From CAYFPX01 sp964519895 (GTDB taxonomy: Bacteria > Myxococcota_A > UBA796 > CAJQPC01), in assembly GCA_964519895.1 (NCBI GenBank), contig CAZFLE010000026.1, positions 8,954-72,953 on the forward strand: DNA of 64,000 bases, in the 5' to 3' direction. The stretch's first letter is position 1, and every line of letters begins with the position of its first letter. The notes under the pieces are model-generated. The model searched no databases. It was not told where the DNA came from and worked only from the letters and a program-made list of their open reading frames with translations. Below are positions 58,666-64,000 of the stretch, one piece after another. Made by a program: the position numbers and the translations under genes.

Positions 58666-61314
58666 GTGCTGGTCTTGGCTGGGCTGGCTGGCAGCGCGAG
58701 TGCTGCCGACGAGCTGCTGGGCGCTGGGCTGGACCCGGTGACCCGGGACGTGCTGCGTCGGGCCGTGGGGTACGAGCAGGACGGGGTCTGGGCCAAATCG
58801 GCGGCCGCCTACCGGGTCGTGCTGAGCAAGGAGCCCGAGTGGGTGCAGGCCGTGCTGGGGCTGGGGCGGGTCCTGGCGCATTCCGGTGATCGGGCCGGTG
58901 CCGAGGCGGTGTACCGGCGCCTGCCCTGGGAGCCGGAAGCCCTGGAGGCCCTCGGCCGCTTGCTGGAGCCCGACCGCCCTGCGGAAGCCCTGGTCGTGTA
59001 CCAGAAGCTCGCCAACCTGCGCTTCGGCTGGCCTGGCGCCTGGGGGCTGCAGGCCCGTGCAGCGCTGGCGGCCGAGGAGCTCGACACAGCCCTGGAGGCC
59101 GCTGAGCGCTACCACGAGCTGAGCCAGGGGCGCCTGGACGCGGACCAGGCGGGGCCGTTCCTGTTGGACCTGGCGGCGGCGCTGCGCAGGGAGGGCCGTC
59201 GGGACGAAGCACGGGTGTGGCTGGAGCGGGCCGGGCGCCTGGACCCGGAGGGCCCCCTGGCCGAGGAGGCCGCGGCGAGGCTGGACCGGATCGCGGTGGA
59301 AGAGGCGGCCGAGGCGCTCGGGGGTGCTCGCGCCGAGGCCCTGAGCCCCGCCCGCAGGCTCCGCCTCGAGGAAGCGCGCAGGGCCCTGGCCGAGGGGGAG
59401 CTGGCGCGGGCCGAGCGACAGCTGGCGAGCCTGCGCAGCCAGTCCCCGCGGAGCCCCGAAGTCCAAGCGGCCTGGGCAGACCTGTCCCTGGCCCGAGACC
59501 AGGTCAGCGAGGCCGAGGTCGCCTGGCTGACGGCGGTCGTGCTGGACCCGGAAGACCCGCGCTGGCGGGAGCGGCTGGGCACGCTGTTGGCCACCCGCTA
59601 CGGCGGCCGGCGCCACCGAGAGGCCGCCGAGGAGCTCGGCGTGGCCCTCCGCAAGCGCCCCACCTGGACGCGACTGCACCACCAGCTGGGCGTGGTGCAC
59701 CAGGAGATGGGGGAGTTCGAGCGGGCCGTCACCCACCTGGAGGCGTACCTGGGCGCCGAACCCGTCGGCCCGTGGAGTGCAGACGCCCGGCAGCGGTTGG
59801 CGGATCTGACCCGGGTCCGGCCGGAGCCCCCGGCGGCCGAGACCGTCGCCGACGCGCCGCCCCCGGGCCTGCCCCTGGCGGCGTGGGAGCCCCTGCGCAT
59901 CGCGCGGGTCTACCGGGACCGGGGAGACCTGGCTGCTGCGCGCGAAGAGCTCGCTGACGCTCTGGCCGTGGCGCCGGACCAGCCGGTGCTGCTGAACCTG
60001 GCAGCCACGCTCCTGCTGGCCGAGGGCGAGACCGATCAGGCGCTGGCCGCGTGGGAGAAGTCCGTCGCGGTGGACCCCGGCCAGGGCGCGGTGCTCCAGG
60101 AACTGGGCGAGCTCCACCTGGTCCGCGGAGACGAGGATCGGGCCCGGACCCTCTTCCGCCAGGCGGTGCGAACCGACGCGCCGGGCGGCTGGTTCTTCCT
60201 GGCAGCCATGGCCCATGCCCAGGGCGACTGGCTCGACGCCAGACGCCACCTGCAGCGCTACTTCGAGCTCGCGGCCTCGGGACCCCACCACCCGGAGGCC
60301 GTGTCCCTCGCCGCCCAACTCGAGCAGCGCTGGCAGCTCACCCTGGGGGCGCTCAGCGGGGGCGCCGTGCTGGCTCTGGGCCTGCCGCTGGGGTTGGCGG
60401 TCCGCCGGCGCACCGGGCACGACCTGGCCACCTTGCTCCACGAGCACCCCGACGCTGCGCCGGATGCTGCGCGAATCCTGAGCGCCATGCGCCACGAGGT
60501 CCTCAAGCACAACACGACGGTCATGCCGGCGGTCGCCGATGCTCTGGCACAGGGTGACCCGGGGCCCGCCTTGGACCTGAAGGAGCAGCTGGTCGGGACC
60601 GGCGAGGTCATCCTGCGCTGGCAGGCCTATGTGGCCGAGCTGGAGCAGCTGGGCCGGTCCCATCGGCTGCGCCTCAACCTGCGGCACAGAGACCCGGTGC
60701 TCGGACCCATGTGCGCCGCCTTCCGGGCCCTGGAGCGGCTGATCCCCGGCCTGCACCGCCGTGGCCCCGATGGCGCCCGGGAGCTCCGGGAGCTCTCCGC
60801 GGTGCTGAACGACCGGGGCTATGAGCAGCTCGGGGTGCTCATCCGCGAGGCCGGCGTGATGGGACTCGACGCCCAGGTGCTCGGCCGCTGCTGGGACCGG
60901 GTCCGGGGCGAGCCCTCCTTTGCCGGTTGTCCGGTGCCCGAGCTGGTGGTCGAGGCCGGGGACGAGCCCTTGCGGGTCAAGGTCAGCCCCCACGATCTGG
61001 ACGACGTGGTGTGCAACGTGCTCCGCAACTCCCTCCAGGTGGTGCTGGCGGACCACCCAGACGGCGCCGGCCGACTGGGCCTGGCCCTGGACGAGGAGCT
61101 CGATCCAGTCACCGGCCTGGAGGAGGTCGCCCTGCGGTTCCGGGACAACGCCGAGCGCCCGCTGAACGATGCGATGATCCGTGGGCGTCAGATCAGCCGC
61201 GGGCTGGGCCTCACGGTGGACCTGATCAACCGGCACGGCGGGAGCATTCGGGTCGAGGACGAGCCGGGCTGGGCCAAGGCGGTGGTCGTGCGGCTGCCCC
61301 GAGGAGAGTGGTGA
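58666..61314 (+). CDS. Membrane histidine kinase with exported TPR sensor region
   Basis: About 880 residues. An N-terminal signal peptide is followed by TPR-like repeats to about residue 540, one transmembrane helix (about 556-579, LTLGALSGGAVLALGLPLGLAV) and a cytoplasmic kinase. The kinase has an H-box MRHEVLKH (His610), a N-box DDVVCNVLRNS (about 778-788), a G1-like RFRDNAE and a G2 box SRGLGLTVDLINRHGG. The sensor region is therefore outside the inner membrane. The in-frame CTG at 58648, overlapping the activator stop (CTGA), gives a better signal peptide (n-region TR) than GTG 58666. The next gene's start overlaps its stop by one base. Confidence 0.82.
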   Translation: MLVLAGLAGSASAADELLGAGLDPVTRDVLRRAVGYEQDGVWAKSAAAYRVVLSKEPEWVQAVLGLGRVLAHSGDRAGAEAVYRRLPWEPEALEALGRLLEPDRPAEALVVYQKLANLRFGWPGAWGLQARAALAAEELDTALEAAERYHELSQGRLDADQAGPFLLDLAAALRREGRRDEARVWLERAGRLDPEGPLAEEAAARLDRIAVEEAAEALGGARAEALSPARRLRLEEARRALAEGELARAERQLASLRSQSPRSPEVQAAWADLSLARDQVSEAEVAWLTAVVLDPEDPRWRERLGTLLATRYGGRRHREAAEELGVALRKRPTWTRLHHQLGVVHQEMGEFERAVTHLEAYLGAEPVGPWSADARQRLADLTRVRPEPPAAETVADAPPPGLPLAAWEPLRIARVYRDRGDLAAAREELADALAVAPDQPVLLNLAATLLLAEGETDQALAAWEKSVAVDPGQGAVLQELGELHLVRGDEDRARTLFRQAVRTDAPGGWFFLAAMAHAQGDWLDARRHLQRYFELAASGPHHPEAVSLAAQLEQRWQLTLGALSGGAVLALGLPLGLAVRRRTGHDLATLLHEHPDAAPDAARILSAMRHEVLKHNTTVMPAVADALAQGDPGPALDLKEQLVGTGEVILRWQAYVAELEQLGRSHRLRLNLRHRDPVLGPMCAAFRALERLIPGLHRRGPDGARELRELSAVLNDRGYEQLGVLIREAGVMGLDAQVLGRCWDRVRGEPSFAGCPVPELVVEAGDEPLRVKVSPHDLDDVVCNVLRNSLQVVLADHPDGAGRLGLALDEELDPVTGLEEVALRFRDNAERPLNDAMIRGRQISRGLGLTVDLINRHGGSIRVEDEPGWAKAVVVRLPRGEW

Positions 61315-61784
61315 TGTCGGCGGAGCGAAGACCCCGGGTCCTGGTGGTCGAGGACGGCCACGAGTACATCACCACCCTGCGTCGCTACCTGGGCCAGGCC
61401 TTCGACTTTGCGCGGGCCGGGGACGGCCACGAGGCCCTGGCACAGCTCGCCGGAGGGCCCTGGGACGTGGTGTTCCTGGACATGCGCTTCGACCGCACGG
61501 CGCCGAGCCAGCTGCTCGGGGATCTGGCGGTGACCGCTGACCGCTTCAACGGCGACACCCACCGCGCGACCCGCTTCCTCGAAGAGCACCAAGGCACCTA
61601 CGTGCTTGCCGCCCTTCGGGAGGCCGGGTGCGGTCTGCCGGTGGTGATGAGCTATGACTTCGACAGCGAGCCTAGGCGCTGGAAGCACCTGGAGGCTCGG
61701 TACCGGCCGATTCGGTACCTGACGGACAACGCGGATCCAGAGCGGATCCAGCAGGCTCTACGGGGGGCTGCCGCAACAGGGTGA
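61314..61784 (+). CDS. Stand-alone response regulator with atypical receiver
   Basis: A 156-residue single-domain receiver: VLVVEDGHEY (Glu13, Asp14) and the phosphorylation site VVFLDMRFD (Asp56). As in the activator, the segment after the Asp is lengthened (FD then QLLG) and the conserved Lys is missing (RYLTDNAD). It could be a phosphate sink or relay partner of the kinase. The end overlaps the 3' end of the convergent GNAT gene for 113 bases. Start ATG 61314 lies inside TGATG. Confidence 0.78.
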   Translation: MSAERRPRVLVVEDGHEYITTLRRYLGQAFDFARAGDGHEALAQLAGGPWDVVFLDMRFDRTAPSQLLGDLAVTADRFNGDTHRATRFLEEHQGTYVLAALREAGCGLPVVMSYDFDSEPRRWKHLEARYRPIRYLTDNADPERIQQALRGAAATG

Positions 61785-62388
61785 CGTTGCTCTGGATGTT
61801 GGGCGTCGGTTCATCGAGCGGCGCCGCCAGGGTCAGGCGCATGTGCACCTTGCCCTTGCCCCGGCCGTACTGGTCTTCCACCTGGGCAAAGGTCGAGAAG
61901 CCGAAGATCTCTTCGTAGAGGTGGATGGCCCGGCGATCGGCGGGGTCGACCTCGAGCACGACCGACTCGATGCCGCTCGCGGCCAGCCCCTGGAGCACCT
62001 GGGTGACGAAGTACCGGCCCAGTCCCTGGCCGCGCCAGCCCGGGCGCAGCGCCATGCAGAACAACACGGCTTCTTCGGGGGCGGCCCAAGAGCGCAGGCA
62101 CTGGCAGGTGCCGATGACCAGGTCCTCGGCCTGAAGGAGAAAGGTCCGACCGTGGCGCAGGAGCAGTCCGGCGGTGTAGCGGCTGAAGGTGGGCTCGCTG
62201 AAGGTCAGCAGGTCGATCTCGGTGATCGTCCGGATCAAAGTCGGATCCGGGGCGGTCACCTCGTTGCAGCGCACGTCGTAGATGCGGCCGCCTTTGCTGG
62301 CCAAGGAGATCTTCAAGGGTGCCACCTCGCTGGGGGATCGCCTTCCTGGCTTGAGAGAATTTGTAGCCTGGATTGAGCCAGAGCGCAT
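61672..62388 (-). CDS. GNAT-family N-acetyltransferase
   Basis: An acetyltransferase of up to 238 residues. The acetyl-CoA loop is LRPGWRGQGLGRYFV, followed by VLEVDPADRRAIHLYEEIFGF, as in RimI-like GNATs. The core ends near HMRLTL, and the last 45 residues are low-complexity sequence read opposite the response regulator gene (113-base overlap). The start is uncertain: ATG 62388, or GTG 62325 after a possible -10 TACAAA on the same strand. The substrate is not deducible. Divergent from pepP. Confidence 0.75.
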   Translation of the reverse strand: MRSGSIQATNSLKPGRRSPSEVAPLKISLASKGGRIYDVRCNEVTAPDPTLIRTITEIDLLTFSEPTFSRYTAGLLLRHGRTFLLQAEDLVIGTCQCLRSWAAPEEAVLFCMALRPGWRGQGLGRYFVTQVLQGLAASGIESVVLEVDPADRRAIHLYEEIFGFSTFAQVEDQYGRGKGKVHMRLTLAAPLDEPTPNIQSNVTLLRQPPVEPAGSALDPRCPSGTESAGTEPPGASSA

Positions 62389-62426
62389 CTCCTGCCACGG
62401 TTAGAGGGACAAATCGGAGGACCACG

Positions 62427-63737
62427 ATGCAGCCCCCCATCGAGATGTTCCGCGGCCACAGGCGTCGCACCCTGGAGGCCATGGAGCCCGGCAGCGCCAT
62501 GCTGTTGTTCGGCGCGCACCACGCCACCCGCAGCAACGACACCGAGTACCGGTACCGTCAGCACTCGGATCTTCTGTACACGTCGGGCTGGACCTGGCCC
62601 GAGACCGCCATCCTGTTGCGCCCTGCGGCAGAGCAACAGACCGTGTTCTTCGTGCAGCCCAAGGATCCGGAGCGGGAGATCTGGACCGGCATCCGGCCGG
62701 GACCCGTCGGTGCCGTCGAGGGCTTCGGGGCCGACGAGGCCTTCGACTACCAGGAGCTCGGCAGCCGCCTGCCGGCCCTGCTCCAGGGCGTGCACACGCT
62801 CTACTACGCGGTCGCCGAGGACGCGGACCGGGACGCTCTGGTGATGGGCGCCATCCGCAAGGCCCGCCGCACGGCCCGCCGCAACGGCCTGAGCGTGCCG
62901 GACGCCTTCATCCACCCGGGCCGCATCCTGCACGAGCTCCGCCTGGCCAAGTCCGACGACGAGCTCCAGGTCATGCGTCGGGCTGCGGCCATCACGGTCG
63001 AGGCCCACCAGGCGGCGATGGCCTTGGTCGCGCCCGGGGTCGGGGAGCACGAGCTCGAGGCGGTCATCGACTACACCTTTCGGCGGCGGGGGGGCACCGG
63101 CCCCGGCTACACGACCATCGTGGGCGGTGGCGAGAACGCGTGCATCCTTCACTACGTCGAGAATGACCAGCCCCTGCGGGACGGCGACCTGGTGCTGGTC
63201 GATGCGGGCTGCGAATTCGGCTGGTACACCGCCGACGTGACCCGGACCTTCCCGGTGAACGGGACCTTCAGCGAGCCCCAGCGCGAGCTCTACCAGCTCG
63301 TGCTCGACTCACAGCTGGCGGCCATCGACCAGGTCCGTGCCGGCACGCCCTTCAACGAGCTCCAGGACGCGGCGGTCCGGGTCCTGACCCAAGGCCTGGT
63401 GGCCCTGGGGCTGCTGAGCGGTCGGGTCGACGACCTCATCGCCGACCAGGCCTACAAGCGGTACTACATGCACAACATCGGCCACTGGCTGGGCATGGAC
63501 GTGCACGACTGCGGGGCCTACCACCTGGAGGGGGAGTCCCGGCCCCTGGAGCCCGGCATGGTGCTGACCATCGAACCCGGTCTCTACGTGGCCCCGGACG
63601 ACGACGAGGCACCCGAGCGCTACCGGGGCATCGGCGTTCGCATCGAGGACGACGTGCTGGTGACCACCGGCGATCCCGACGTGCTCACCGGCGCCCTGGG
63701 CAAGACCGTGGCTGAGATCGAGGCCCTCTGTGGCTAG
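62427..63737 (+). CDS. pepP: Xaa-Pro aminopeptidase (aminopeptidase P)
   Basis: A 436-residue M24 metallopeptidase removing residues before proline. The N-terminal creatinase-like domain is followed by the pita-bread fold with the five metal ligands: Asp in LVDAGCEFG, Asp in TADVTRTFP, His in MHNIGHWLGMDVHD, Glu in LTIEPGLYV and Glu in GVRIEDDVLV. ATG 62427 has GGAGG upstream and starts at the domain edge (MQPPIEMFRGHRR). It stands alone. Confidence 0.93.
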   Translation: MQPPIEMFRGHRRRTLEAMEPGSAMLLFGAHHATRSNDTEYRYRQHSDLLYTSGWTWPETAILLRPAAEQQTVFFVQPKDPEREIWTGIRPGPVGAVEGFGADEAFDYQELGSRLPALLQGVHTLYYAVAEDADRDALVMGAIRKARRTARRNGLSVPDAFIHPGRILHELRLAKSDDELQVMRRAAAITVEAHQAAMALVAPGVGEHELEAVIDYTFRRRGGTGPGYTTIVGGGENACILHYVENDQPLRDGDLVLVDAGCEFGWYTADVTRTFPVNGTFSEPQRELYQLVLDSQLAAIDQVRAGTPFNELQDAAVRVLTQGLVALGLLSGRVDDLIADQAYKRYYMHNIGHWLGMDVHDCGAYHLEGESRPLEPGMVLTIEPGLYVAPDDDEAPERYRGIGVRIEDDVLVTTGDPDVLTGALGKTVAEIEALCG

Positions 63738-63765
63738 TCCCCTGTCTCAGAATTTCGTGAGGTGA

Positions 63766-64000
63766 TCGCGCAGCCATCGCCGTGGCTGGTGGTCTGGTCG
63801 AGCGGCCGGTGTGGCCGAGTCACACCAAGGCGAGAGCGGGCCGCCCGGCCGGCTGGTCATCGCACGGCGGGTTGTGGAGAACCGGCTTGTGAGCCGGACG
63901 GACCCGGAGGCGCGACACACGCGGAAGAGTCGCCGCAAGCGGTTCGATGGGTTCAAGCTCCATGTGCTGGGAGAGTCGGTGAGCGGGATGGTCGCAGCGG
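63766..64000 (+). mobile_element. Transposase remnant (DDE family, IS1182-like), cut by window end
   Basis: From a stop at 63763 to the window edge one frame reads transposase-like sequence, most clearly SRTDPEARHTRKSRRKRFDG then FKLHVLGESVSG (63892-63986). That is the pattern of the central region of IS1182-type transposases (T-D-P-x-x-RH-x-R-K-S ... F-D-G-Y-K). The N-terminal half, normally several hundred residues, is missing because pepP ends only about 150 bases upstream. It is therefore a truncated or deleted copy; the rest lies beyond the window. Confidence 0.55.

Noticed and set aside
58504..61236. 910-codon minus-strand frame opposite the histidine kinase
   Set aside because: The plus strand has clear H, N and G boxes; the minus frame has none.

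Overview
The window is very GC-rich, densely packed Gram-negative DNA. LpxC, an outer-membrane barrel and many lipobox-type lipoproteins show an outer membrane. Several secreted proteins end in a Cys / hydrophobic stretch / Arg-cluster tail resembling MYXO-CTERM sorting tags. There are MopE-like Asp-rich repeats, Asp/Thr-rich lipoprotein linkers and sigma-54 control. Together these point to a member of the Myxococcota or a related former deltaproteobacterial lineage. A run of exactly 100 N inside a tandem repeat (25461-25560) shows that this is a scaffold, probably a metagenome or draft assembly.

Layout. 1-9.5 kb: a truncated anchored protein, a DUF547 protein, an aldehyde-dehydrogenase-like protein lacking its catalytic Cys and Asn, a transsulfuration pair (cystathionine beta-synthase plus a gamma-synthase/lyase), a lipoprotein, a 53-residue ORF flanked by a 13-bp direct repeat, and PlsB. 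9.5-25 kb: a TPR protein, enolase, an HTTM protein pair, lipoproteins, a fused hydantoinase/oxoprolinase, a frameshifted lipoprotein, a cobalamin-type radical SAM enzyme, a HAD phosphatase, APS reductase, an FGE-like lipoprotein and a MAPEG protein. 25-37 kb: the repeat and gap region, a methyltransferase/radical SAM pair, a tiny autonomous gene for a 14-residue Pro/Arg/Lys peptide, ruvCAB-DUF192-lpxC, small secreted proteins, SRAP, HemB, a ROK-like protein and an App1-like phosphatase. 37-43.8 kb: an HD-domain/HEAT-repeat pair, an ECF sigma/ChrR pair with a recognisable autoregulatory promoter, a metallophosphoesterase and PhaR.

43.8-52.7 kb is one tightly coupled operon under a PhaR-type operator: phasin, a PhaE-like protein, two PHA synthase homologues, an acyl-CoA synthetase, a lipoprotein, an outer-membrane barrel, a lipoprotein hydrolase and a secreted lipase-like protein. 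I read it as a possible lipid-acquisition-to-polyhydroxyalkanoate unit. 52.7-56.5 kb holds a secreted HExxH protein, an FG-GAP lipoprotein and a DUF2461 protein.

56.6-61.8 kb is the most system-like locus. A near-consensus sigma-54 promoter precedes a small helical protein with an H-D motif, a sigma-54 activator with an atypical receiver, a membrane histidine kinase with an exported TPR sensor region, and a second atypical receiver sharing the same insertion. The window closes with a GNAT acetyltransferase, aminopeptidase P and a transposase remnant. No tRNA, rRNA or CRISPR array was seen. Functions are read from motifs and gene order by eye; no database search was possible.
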